Below are positions 20,615-30,659 of a stretch of DNA of 64,000 nt, in pieces (within the stretch, counting starts at the first letter, position 1; each line of letters starts with the position of its first letter). The position numbers and the translations under genes were made by a program. This stretch comes from Paramacrobiotus metropolitanus. Lineage: Eukaryota; Tardigrada; Eutardigrada; Parachela; Macrobiotidae. Location: positions 310,001 to 374,000 of the forward strand of contig NW_026570260.1 in assembly GCF_019649055.1 (NCBI RefSeq), in the 5' to 3' direction. The notes beneath the pieces are model-generated. The model saw only the letters and a program-made list of their open reading frames with translations, did no database searches and was not told the DNA's origin.

Positions 20615-23387
20615 ATGGAACTGACCACCGGGGTCAGCATCTTCAACCGTACCACTGTCCAGCCGGGCAGCAGCTTCGCTCTGGAGGGAAAACGCGCCTA
20701 CGAGCTACTGCGCGTTATGTCACAGCTGCAGCAGACCGGTGCCGAACGGGCCGCCGCCGCCGCGGCTGCCGAACGCCAGAGTCAGTCCATGCAGAACAAT
20801 TTCCAGCTGCTGCTCAACCCGGCCACAGGCTACAGTTACGCCGCATCCTCCGGGGTGTGGAACGGTGCGCCCAACGGCGGTCCGGGCGACCTGCACTCCC
20901 TGACCTACCGCATCCTGGCCACTCTTCTTCATTTGGCTATCTTCATCCTGGGCGTCACCGGCAACGTACTCCTGGTCATCGCCGTGCGCCGGACGCGCTC
21001 CCTCCACACCTCCACTTACTGCTACTTGGTGCGTCATTTAACAGCTAAGTTCAATAAATTTATTAACGAAAAAGGTGTATTAGGTGTCGCTGGCTACTGC
21101 CGATCTACTGGTGCTGTTCTCGGCGGTACCCGACCAGATTGTGGCGCATCACATCGGGAATAAATGGATATCTGGTCAGGCCGGCTGTTCCCTGATGGTC
21201 TTCGCCAATTTCCTCGGCATCAACGCCGGCAGCCTCAGGTAACTCTGTCTCATCTCGTATCTTCGACCGGCATTTCTGATCGATGACGTTAGCAAAAAAC
21301 TGACTGCTTAACAGCAGCAATAAAAGAGCAGGGAAGCCAGCGATTGTTGTCGGCTCGTTTTCTCCCATTGACGGGATTCGACCCGTCCGATGCATGACAT
21401 TGATTTACGACTTGGTCCATTGCCAATCGATTAGCGCCAAATTTAACTGCAATTCTATCCACTGATGATCAGTATGCATGCTCCGGCTATAACCTCCCTG
21501 ATGCATTATGTTACCGGAAATCGATAATAATTAATATTTTAATTTTCCACTTGGAAACATTTTTATTGACACAACATGGTCCAAGTCACAAGTGTAACTT
21601 TTTTGGCGGGATGCACGCACGCAGGAAGGCGGCCACCGGCGACACGCGAAACGGCACCACATGCCGCGCGACACTAGTGTGTTGAGCGTTTGGGCCGTTT
21701 AAAAGAATTATGAGCACAAACGGGCTGTCTCGTGGTTGCTGCGCCCGGATTTTTAATTCCCCTCGCCTGCCAGCCAAAACTAATCACAGATGACAACGGA
21801 AGTGCAATTAAGCCGGTTAAGTGCCGGCGCGGCGCATACGGCCACAGAGCGTCCAGTCACACACACACTGCACACCTCCCGTTGCGCAATAGAGAAACAT
21901 CATCAGCCAAGAGCACAGCGGCAACCGCGTCCTGCCGCGTAATATAAACACCGGCAGTCGTGCTTTCATTCGCGGCGCCAAAAGGCGTTGCCGCGTAATA
22001 TTTTGTTAATTCTATTAAGATGACCTTTTGTTTCACAGCATTCTAGCCTTCACGGTGGACCGGTACATCGCTGCCTGCCGGCCACTCCTGGTGCTGCGCG
22101 TCTGCAAGTGGCAGTTCGCCCGCAAAGTATCCCTGGCGTTGTGGATTGTGGCCTTCGTCTACTGCTCACCCTGGCTAGGCCTCACCCAGATCAAACCTTA
22201 TCCCCGGCAGCCCGGTCAGGTCATCTGCGATTTCCGGCTATCGCACAATCAGTACACGGCCCTTTTTATCTCCGACCTGCTTATCTTCTACGTCATTCCG
22301 CTGCTCTTCGCCGGCGGCGTCTATCTAAAACTGGGCATCATCCTCCACAACAGCCTCAAGGACTTCCGCGTCCAATCCCCGCAATCCGACAACTCCCCGG
22401 CCTCCGACCTTACCGACCACTACGACAGGCCCCATATCTCTGCACCAGCCGCCCTCGCTCACTCCAGAGGAAACACCCCGCATCATCCGCCGCCTGAGCA
22501 CGGGGATGATGCCAGCTCTGAAGCATTACGCTCGCCGCAGCACCGGCTCAGCGCGGATCCCGCTTTTCTGCTCATCAAACCGCGTGACAGTTCGGATTCA
22601 TCCAGTACAAATCGGCCCGTGCAGCGCGAGCTAAAGGAACCACTCCTACAGCAGCCGGTACCGGCTGGCGAAGGCAGCAGTGTCGTCGGAGCTCTCGATG
22701 TGATGACGCCAATGGAAGGCGGACCCTCTGCGCCGCCTATCCATCGCCTCAGTGCAGACCCCATCTTTCTTCGCCAGAAGCCCAACGAACCTTCTGTCCA
22801 GTCCAAGGGAAACTGTCAGGAGGCGGTCTCCTTCCCGGGCACCCAAAAGAGCCTCAAAAGGGCTTCGTTTAAAAAAGTGCGTGCCGCCAGTGCAAAAGAC
22901 GATGCGCCCACCCCAACCGCCGAGCAGACCACCGCCCGGCTGATGGCCATGCGGCGCGATCTCACCGAATCCTCCATGGCCGCGGTGTGGATCCGCGAGG
23001 CGCCCAAAAACCGTTTGCAGAAGCTAGTCAGGTCGAGAACGCGAGTGAGTGTGGATTTTATTAGTCTAACAAGTGAGTAACACGAATAGAACAACATTGC
23101 TTAAACTGTCGTCGCAGGTATACCGGATGCTGGTGGTCATCGTGGTGCTATTTGCCGTCACCTGGCTACCTTACCGAGGCGTCCTGGTCTACAACTGCTT
23201 TGCTGCAGCACCGTGGCTCAACGCCTACTACCTGCTATTCGCTAAAACCTGCGTGTACATCAACTGCGCCATCAATCCGTATCTGTACAACATCATGAGC
23301 CGACGGTTCCGTTTCGCACTGTACCAGGTGCTCACGTGCACTCAGCCGTACAAAGTCAAATCCGTCAATGCGCAGTACTCACGATAA
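20615..23387 (+). CDS. Rhodopsin-class GPCR, TRH/EFLamide-receptor-like
   Basis: Four exons (20615-21028, 21084-21238, 22039-23044, 23118-23387) join in frame to about 614 residues. A long N-terminus holds an N-glycosylation sequon (NRTT) and a poly-Ala run. TM1 has GNVLLV, TM2 SLATADLLVLFSAVPD, TM3 LAFTVDRYIA (DRY), TM4 LALWIVAFVYCSPWLGL, TM5 a long hydrophobic run, TM6 RMLVVIVVLFAVTWLPYR, and TM7 TCVYINCAINPYLYN (NPxxY). The TM6/TM7 block, including the spacing of FA-W-PYR and the TCVY-N-A-NP, is closest to thyrotropin-releasing-hormone receptors, whose protostome relatives bind EFLamide peptides. The third intracellular loop is about 230 residues, mostly low complexity, with an internal repeat of HRLSADP-F. 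Ligand assignment is inference. Confidence 0.88.
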
Positions 23388-23625
23388 ACAGCCGCGGTAG
23401 TCCCTGACTGTTCCGGCTTTGCTCAAGATAACCATTGTAAATTGTTAAAGCATTTCTTTGTGTTCTATACGTAAAGATAATGTACCGCGTACTGCGCCTC
23501 TGATTATGTGCGCGTACAACGATGTTTTCCATTCAATTTAATGGCATTAAGAAGACACAATCCACTGAAAGGGCAATATTTGTCACAGAACAGTGTCTGC
23601 CAGCGGCAAAGACCGCTGCAGCGGT

Positions 23626-26600
23626 TTAGGATTTGCGTAGGACTTTGATGAAGCAGTCTCGTGGGATCTGGATGTTACCGATCATGCGCATGCGCTCCTT
23701 TCCTTCCTTTTGACGCTGCAGCAGCTTCTGCTTGCGACCTTTGTCGCGGCCGCCGTGACTGTAAATCTTCAGGCCCACCACGTCCTTGCGCAGGGCCTTC
23801 AGGTCTTCGCGAGCGACGATCTTTGAGCCAATAGCCGCTTGGATCTGCATAACCATAAGCGGAACATATCACTATGTGGCATTTTAAATAACACTACAAG
23901 CGTACCGACACGGGAAACTGCTGCTGGGGGACGGCATCCTTCAGCCGCTCGCAGACGCGACGGGCGAGATAGCGGGCCCGTTCACCCGGGACCAGCATGC
24001 TCAGCTCGTTGACTTCTTTCCCGTTCAGCAGGAAATCCACCTGTAAAGCAGCATTCTGATTGCCACTTTTTTTTACAACAAAAACCGAAACTAACGCTTC
24101 AACGAGACCAACCTTAATCAGATTCACCGGTCTGTAGTCGGCATCCTCGTAGTCGAAACTGGCGTAGCCCGACGTCTTTGATTTAAGCTCGTCGAAAAAG
24201 TCGACAATCACTTCGCTCAAAGGCAAATAAAACTGCAAAATTTACCATGAAATTCAATAAACAATGAAATTAAATCAGCATCAGTGCGCTCTAACGCACC
24301 TGCATCATGGCACGGGTTTGGTCCAGAAATGTCACGTTCTTTTGCTGACCACGCCGCTCCTGTAAGCAGTCCACATTAACAATTAGTCATTCTTCTTCTG
24401 TTCATTTGGCACAGCCACCGTTTTCGTACCAGACACATTGCCAAAATGTCACCAATGTACTTGGCCGGCGTGATGATGGTGGATATGACCCATGGTTCTT
24501 GAAATTCCTCCACAACGCCCTGTGCCGGCAACTGCAGCAAACACGTCATCGGTTGCAACATCCCATCAACGCAAACAAAAAACTAAACCAAACGAGACCT
24601 GTTCGGGGCTAACAATGGTCAACACGTCCGTGCCGTATTCCTTAGCGGTCTTTTCGTTGAGGTTGGACTTTAAACGGGCCTTATACGGCACACTAGGGAT
24701 GGTGGCGATGCAGCACTTGCCGTGCTCATACTCCAGCCGCTGCAGAAACACCTCCATGTGCAATAAGCCCAGGAAGCCTAACCGCCATCCTTGCCCTAAC
24801 GCTGCACTGCAACACATGTTTCCATTCGGTGCCGGATGTTTGTGACTGCCATTAAACCAACCTACTTCTGCTCTAAGGATACTGACACACTGGAATCATT
24901 CAGGATTAACCGGTCTAGAGCATCGCGTAACGCCTCGTTGTCGCTTTGGTCTTCCGGGAAGATTCCAGCATAAACCTACAACGGCGCAATTAACTTACGT
25001 ACTATCTGTGTTGTGTGCGATTCTTCCACAATCTGCCAAGTTCTCAACTAGAAAAATTTCGCAAATTTGCAGACCAGCTTTAAACAAACCGAAAACCGTA
25101 GCTACTCTGCCTACTCGCACTGCTCTGCCCTGAAAAATGTCCTGGCTTTAAACGCTGCTCAGAATAGTGAAGACTTGGTTGCTTCTGTGGCGTTTTACCT
25201 AGCACGATTTAATATAATCGGATGGGGAAAGCATATTTTGTTCCGCTAGTGTATGTTGCCGCTTATGTTGTTAAAAAACATGGTGTGTTCAATTTCTTTC
25301 ACCATCGCTTCTCAATCGTGCGTCTCTTTAATCAGAAAATAAACCGGGACACGTCGACCCTTGACCATCACATAATCGACGTGCTTAATGAGAAAACATG
25401 CTGTTATCCCATAGGCCAGCATAGGCAGACCTAAATTCATCACTTTGAGCCAGCGCATCGCCCGGTTCTCCGCCGATAGATCAGCGTACGGCCGGCGCGT
25501 GCAGTGGTACTTGAGGAAGGGAAAACAACCGGTGCGCAGCACATGATAGTTATGCCCGTCCACGGCCAGGTTGAAGTGCGACTGGCCAAAATGGCTATTG
25601 CGCACTGTCCACCGGGAGAGGAAGAACGACGTCCACGAGGGGAAGCGCCGCTGCCGGATGTAGGCCAGCACCACGTCCGCCGCCCGGGGCCGACCAGGCG
25701 ACAAAGACCGAAATACCTACACACACAGCAGACAGTCTCCTTCCTCTCCCCCTTCAACCTGGCTCCTACCGTTTACGCCTCCCCTAAACTAATGGGCGCA
25801 CGAAAACACAAGCGTTGGCTTACCATTGGCTTTGCTCTAGGAATTCGGCTGCCTTCTTGCGCCGGGCGCTCCTTCCCGAACAGCGTATCACCGATCTGCG
25901 CTTCTTTGGTTGTCTTCATGTTGCAGGTAATATATCCTACTTGACCCGCCAACCTACGTTGCAAATGTGCAGCTAAAATTCCGATGTTCAACTCAAACTC
26001 CAAATGCCAGAAGTCTCACAGGAACGATGTACTGACGCGGTCCGGCCGCATGATTCCCACATCTCTCACTTCATAGGTTTTGTCCGAGCTGAGAAACGTG
26101 ATCTGGTCGCCTCTTTTCAACTCCCCGTCCTGAGTAACAACCGACGAACATGTTTCAACTCCAACCATAAATGAGCGGGCGACACCACCAACCTACCTGC
26201 ACTGCAATGAGCGCCACAACCCCCCGGTACTTATCGTACCAAGAGTCAAACAACACCGCCCGGAAGGCACCCGTCGCGCTGCCCTTCGGCCTACCTAGGG
26301 GACACACGCCACACCTTCATCAGACATCTGATCCCTACGGCCGACATGCCTTTTATGGGCTACTTACGGCGGCACCCGCTGTATAATGGCCTGAAAGAGC
26401 TCAGCGACGCCGAAACCGGTTTTGGCGGAGACGCGCAGGACTTCTTGCGGATCAATATCCATGGCCTTGTTCATCTGTTCCGTGACGGCGTCGGGGTCGG
26501 CAGTCTTGAGGTCGATCTTATTCAGTACGGGGATGATTTTCAGATCGCCCTCGAAGGCGGCGTAGAAGTTGGCCAGTGTCTGCGCCTGCACGCCCTGCAT

Positions 26601-27510
26601 GTAACATGGTGCATAAAGGCAGATGTGTGGCAAGAAGAAATCCCGAGAGATGACACAACCATACCTGGTTGGCGTCCACCAACAGCACGACGCCTTGCGA
26701 CGCCGTCAGGGAGCGCTGGACTTCGTAGCTGAAGTCCACATGCCCAGGTGTCTGTCAAAAGCGCAGATATCAGATGCGTTGCACTGCGCTTACACGACAT
26801 GGAACAAATCCCACATCGATTAAATTGAGGAGGTATTCTTGGCCCTGGAAGGTGTAGAAGAGGGTGGCCGTCTGCGCCTTAACGGTGATTCCGCGCTGCG
26901 AAAAGATGCGGCTTGATAATCAGCACACGCCGGCAACACAACAAAATCTGGCACATGGACTAACCTCGCGCTCCACTTCCAAGCGGTCCATCACTTGGTG
27001 ATCGTGTGTTCCCGCTCGAATATTTCCTACATAACAGAATGAAATATTACTGGAGCAACGGAAGTGCAGCAAACAGCGCCTACCGGCCATCTCCAGGAGG
27101 CGGTCGGCCAGCGTGGATTTGCCGTGGTCGACGTGAGCCACGATGGAGAAGTTGCGGATCCGCTCCGGGGGAAATCGGCGGAGATCGGGGATCTTGTCGG
27201 GATCGTCAGATGTCGACCCGGTGTCTAGCTGCTCCTCCGCTGCCACCGTTGCCGCCGCACTGGCGGGGGGAATCGCAGCGTGTCGACTGAGCGGAGGCTG
27301 TAGGAAGCCTGCACGACTGCATGACCACCATGAGGGGCGTGGGGACAGCCTGGCGAGGAAGCGGCTGCTCTGCGCCCAGGCATGGATGGTCCTTCTTACT
27401 GCCAGATGAGGACGCCTGGCCGCAGTGGCCAAGGGGTTGCGGGATGAGATACGGAGCGGGCGCAATACATACGGGAAAAGGGATAAATGACAGCTGGCTG
27501 GCAGCGACAT
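23626..27510 (-). CDS. GUF1: Mitochondrial translation factor GUF1 (LepA/EF4)
   Basis: Exon 1 (27084-27510) begins with an Arg/Ser-rich leader typical of a mitochondrial targeting peptide, then [20 protein letters not shown] (G1). Further exons give [14 protein letters not shown] (G2), [16 protein letters not shown] (G3), [10 protein letters not shown] (G4) and VSAKTGFGV (G5). After these come [20 protein letters not shown], the LepA signature [38 protein letters not shown] and the C-terminal [20 protein letters not shown] domain ending IKVLRKS. LepA-type GTPases act on ribosomes during elongation. The intron at 24976-25823 (between RAKPM and [10 protein letters not shown]) is about 850 bp, far longer than the others, and contains a separate gene on the same strand. 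Borders of exons 1-3 and of this intron were read from splice signals; the rest are approximate. Confidence 0.93.
25312..25716 (-). CDS. C15orf61: C15orf61-like protein nested in a GUF1 intron
   Basis: A single long exon after an acceptor (TGTGTGTAG) encodes [47 protein letters not shown], a hydrophobic segment [18 protein letters not shown] and a tail [11 protein letters not shown]. This follows human C15orf61, a small protein of unknown function, closely ([54 protein letters not shown]). The frame does not fit GUF1, whose flanking exons join cleanly across it. The start codon is not resolved: no ATG precedes it in the exon, and a short upstream exon may lie at about 25740-25830, overlapping the GUF1 donor. 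The hydrophobic stretch suggests membrane association. Confidence 0.82.
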   Translation of the reverse strand, partial: VFRSLSPGRPRAADVVLAYIRQRRFPSWTSFFLSRWTVRNSHFGQSHFNLAVDGHNYHVLRTGCFPFLKYHCTRRPYADLSAENRAMRWLKVMNLGLPMLAYGITACFLIKHVDYVMVKGRRVPVYFLIKETHD

Positions 27511-28349
27511 CCTAGCCGTGCCGTACCAAGATTAACGGGATCCACCGCTGCGTCAGCGACAGAACAGCCTATGCGACTGCGTTCCTGGCCCACCTTGCAG
27601 GCTCGGCCAGCATCGCATCAACAGAATCAAGACCCATAATTAGCATCATCCCATCCCTAAATCAACAGAATCGCAGTAATCGTACCGTCTTTCAGTATTT
27701 TTCTGAAACTTTCTTACGGCAACTTACGGTATATCGTTGTAAGTTTATGCGAATCAAGGTTCACGTAACCTAAATGCCCACTGGCACTGCCTGCAAAAGA
27801 ACTACTTAATAGTCAACAGGTGAAGAAGTGGCATTAACATTAACCGAACAAAAGCAGAACAAAAGCACTTCCAAGATTCGTTGATACAAAACTGCGAAAT
27901 TTAAAATTAGTCAGTTTTCTCACTTCTCGGGTTTTGGAGAAAGATTTCAGAAATTTTTCCAATTTTGAGTCGCCAGAAGTCGATTCTAACAAGCGTCCGC
28001 ATGCGGTTGGTTGATCAGCACAACAAACGTAAACAAACATTTTTAGCCGGATAGCGTTTGCACTTCATAAAATACTCAACCAGTCAGTTTCATATTTTGA
28101 ACCATCAAACAAGTTACAAATATTCAATTTATTGTATTGTTGGTACTTGCAAATAAAGCTCGATCTGCTGCGACGATTAATTTTCACTTACGGTTAGTGA
28201 TACCGTTAGTTTAAGGTTGTGTTCGCTCCGTTTTGTTTTGAAGCAAGTGACCGGTAGTCCTTCACTTTTTAATCAAAGACTGGGAGTGTAAAGAATTTGG
28301 CTGATTTATTCATTGTCAACGGATCTGGGGCCGGACCTTTTGGACAACC
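27511..28349. other. Intergenic upstream of GUF1
   Basis: About 840 bases with no coding frame of interest. It should contain the GUF1 promoter and, on the right, possible 5' sequence of the ORF1-like element. No repeat termini were recognised. Confidence 0.45.
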
Positions 28350-29349
28350 ATGCCTGACAATGCCAGCGAGGATGATGGCTACGAGCCTTTCTCCATTGAG
28401 AAACTTGCCAAGCTATTCCCTGATGGAACGGCCAAGGATCAGTGGTCTTTTACCAAGCTTATCCTTTGATACGACAGATGATCCCAGCCATAGCCAGCGA
28501 TCTGGAATGCGTACAAAAGTACCCTGTATACCACGAGGATTTGAACGGCTTGATTACCAAGTGCTTCCAGGCCCAAGTCTCCCCGCTTATCACCCCGATC
28601 GTGGAAGAAAACAAGCGCCTTAATGCAGAGCTAACTACGGTGAAGGCCCAGATACGCGAACTACAAGAACGACAGAAAAGGTACGATGAGGCCTCTGCAA
28701 CACTGCAGGCACTCCGGGACGAAGTTACAGCCTTGAAAGCAACCACTGTCAAATTACCTACGAATACCGTCGCAACTGGTGGATTAGTTCCTCAACCCTC
28801 CGGGTTTCGATCCACCACAACGACACCTGTCGACACACCAGTGAAAGGTTCCCCGTCCAATGAAGTTTCACAAGCGTCAACCCCTGACTGCAAGGTTTCC
28901 CCTCCTTGCTTCGATGAAACCCTCTCAGTGGGCCCGCTACCAAAGAATCCTGGACAACCATCGTTAAAAGGGAAAAGTGGTTCGCGGTACTCGCGAGAAG
29001 GCTTCTAACGCTTCAAATGACATCATCATGTCGACCCTACAGCTTAAGCGTGTCTCTAAAACCGACAAGGAAAGAGAAAAAAGGATTTCTGTCTACACGG
29101 CATCCCCCGCTGGAGCAGACTGAGCACCAGACCCCTGACGACTACAGTAGGGATTTGAAGGCAACCATCGAATCCATCGGGATCTCTGTCAGATTTGTCT
29201 CAATTTATTCTGCTAAAAAGGGTCGTAAGAATAGTTTGTTCGCACGTGTTGGTTCTTACGCCAGTGAGTCTGAAAAAATGTTCACGGCAGACAACTGGCC
29301 CCCTAACATCGGGGTGCGTGAATGGCAGTTCACCCCTAAGGAGCAGTAG
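28350..29349 (+). pseudogene. Decayed LINE-type ORF1 (coiled coil plus RRM-like domain)
   Basis: An ATG at 28350 opens MPDNASEDDGYEPFSIEKLA but the frame closes at about 28467. The protein continues in another frame (IRQMIPAIASDLECVQKY, then a coiled coil ELTTVKAQIRELQERQKRYD and a Pro/Ser/Thr-rich linker) to 29008. It then shifts again to KRVSKTDKEREKRISVYTAS and once more to DYSRDLKATIESIGISVRFV, ending ADNWPPNIGVREWQFTPKEQ at 29349. The order coiled coil, linker, then a beta-alpha-beta domain with an R-R-I-V-Y strand and a final W-P-GV-VR-W is typical of ORF1 proteins of non-LTR retrotransposons. No ORF2 reverse transcriptase follows. At least three frame changes without splice signals indicate a dead copy. 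A degraded host gene is the alternative. Confidence 0.5.
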
Positions 29350-29795
29350 TTGCCGCTGTCTCGTTTGCATACTTAATCAAACTTCTCTTTTCTAGTACTT
29401 AGTTCGTACTTTCACGTGATACTTATTAAAGGTCCAGTAAACAATATTCAATTTTCAAAAGAAATCAAAATGCTTCATAACTGTATGACCACGATTAGCT
29501 TGCGTTTTCTTTGAACCAATTTAATTGACATTTTACAGTCCTTGCTGAAGTCGAGCACTGCTGTGGATGGATGCTTAAACTTTGTTAACGCGCGGATGTG
29601 GTTGTAAGCCTGTAGACAGTAGGTGCGCTCATAAGCTGACAATTACACAGTTGAGCGTAGCTCCTTCAACCGCTGTGCGGACGATCTTACAAACAGCATC
29701 AATCTGGCCAGTGACGACATTCACCCGTGAGACCGTGACTTGTGCGCTCACCAACTCAGGTTGCTCAAGCATCTGCAGCGCTCCAGCAAGACAGC

Positions 29796-30311
29796 ATGGA
29801 CGACGCCGCTGCCCTCCAATCGAGCCAGCGCGCCGAAGAAGCCGAAGTCCTGCAGTCTATTTACAGCGGCGACGCAGCCTTCCACAGCGTCGATCCCTCC
29901 ACGTACCAGCTGCGCGTGGAATCCTCCACTGAGCCGGCTAAGCGCCTGCTGGTACAGGTCCACTGGCCGGCCAGCTATCCCGACGCCCTGCCCGATATCA
30001 GTCTAGACATCTTCTACAATAATCATCTCTCGCACGCCAGCAAGGAGCGCATCCGCGCGCAGCTCCTGCAGGAAGCCAGCACGCTGCTGGGCTGCCCCAT
30101 GACTTACAGCCTCTTCGAGTACGTCAGCCAAAATGTGGACAGTCTCCTGCTGGCCGAGGACCTCCAGGTTGCTCGCGCTCCCGAGAGGGAGAAGGAGCGA
30201 GAGAAGACGGTGGAGGCGGTTGTGCGTGCTGTGGAGGATAAGGAGCATCCGCGAGGATGGAACTGGGTGGATGTCATCAAACATCTCTCACAGACTGGCT
30301 CTTCCACGTGA
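29796..30311 (+). CDS. RWDD4: RWD domain-containing protein 4
   Basis: A single exon encodes about 171 residues from MDDAAALQSSQ; a farther upstream in-frame ATG at 29742 is possible. Residues 10-125 form an RWD domain: EAEVLQSIYSGD at the start, the YP-x-x-xP turn (SYPDALPDISLDIFYNNHLS), and TYSLFEYVSQNVD. A charged linker follows, then the C-terminal signature HPRGWNWVDVIKHLSQTGSS, which is almost the same as in vertebrate RWDD4. RWD domains are protein-interaction folds seen in ubiquitin-pathway proteins; the function of RWDD4 is poorly known. It lacks introns, unlike most neighbours. Confidence 0.9.
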   Translation: MDDAAALQSSQRAEEAEVLQSIYSGDAAFHSVDPSTYQLRVESSTEPAKRLLVQVHWPASYPDALPDISLDIFYNNHLSHASKERIRAQLLQEASTLLGCPMTYSLFEYVSQNVDSLLLAEDLQVARAPEREKEREKTVEAVVRAVEDKEHPRGWNWVDVIKHLSQTGSST

Positions 30312-30659
30312 TAAGTGGTGATATATTTTTATTTGTTTCCCTACTTTTTTACGTAATACTTAAACCTCCGCTGAATAGCTTAACAGCAAAAATTGATGTG
30401 ATGCAATATTATACCACCTCGCAAAGCGAGTGCTGGTTTTATAGCGAATTCATTGAAGTTAATAAAATATGAACGAGCGTACGAATGATTTACTGTACTG
30501 GTATTGGTACGAGTACTGGTGGCGGCGAACAGTAGAAGTGCTCATCGGCCAAATTGGTTCTGCATCGCCGAATAAAACGACAATAGAATGATTCTAGTAC
30601 GTATTCAGGGGGTAACATGCATTGGTCAGTAATCAGTATTGATTACAGCAGCAGTTTAG

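Noticed and set aside
25440-25757. Alternative minus-strand frame (Cys/Arg-rich) over the nested gene
   Set aside because: Another frame of the same stretch matches C15orf61 along its length.
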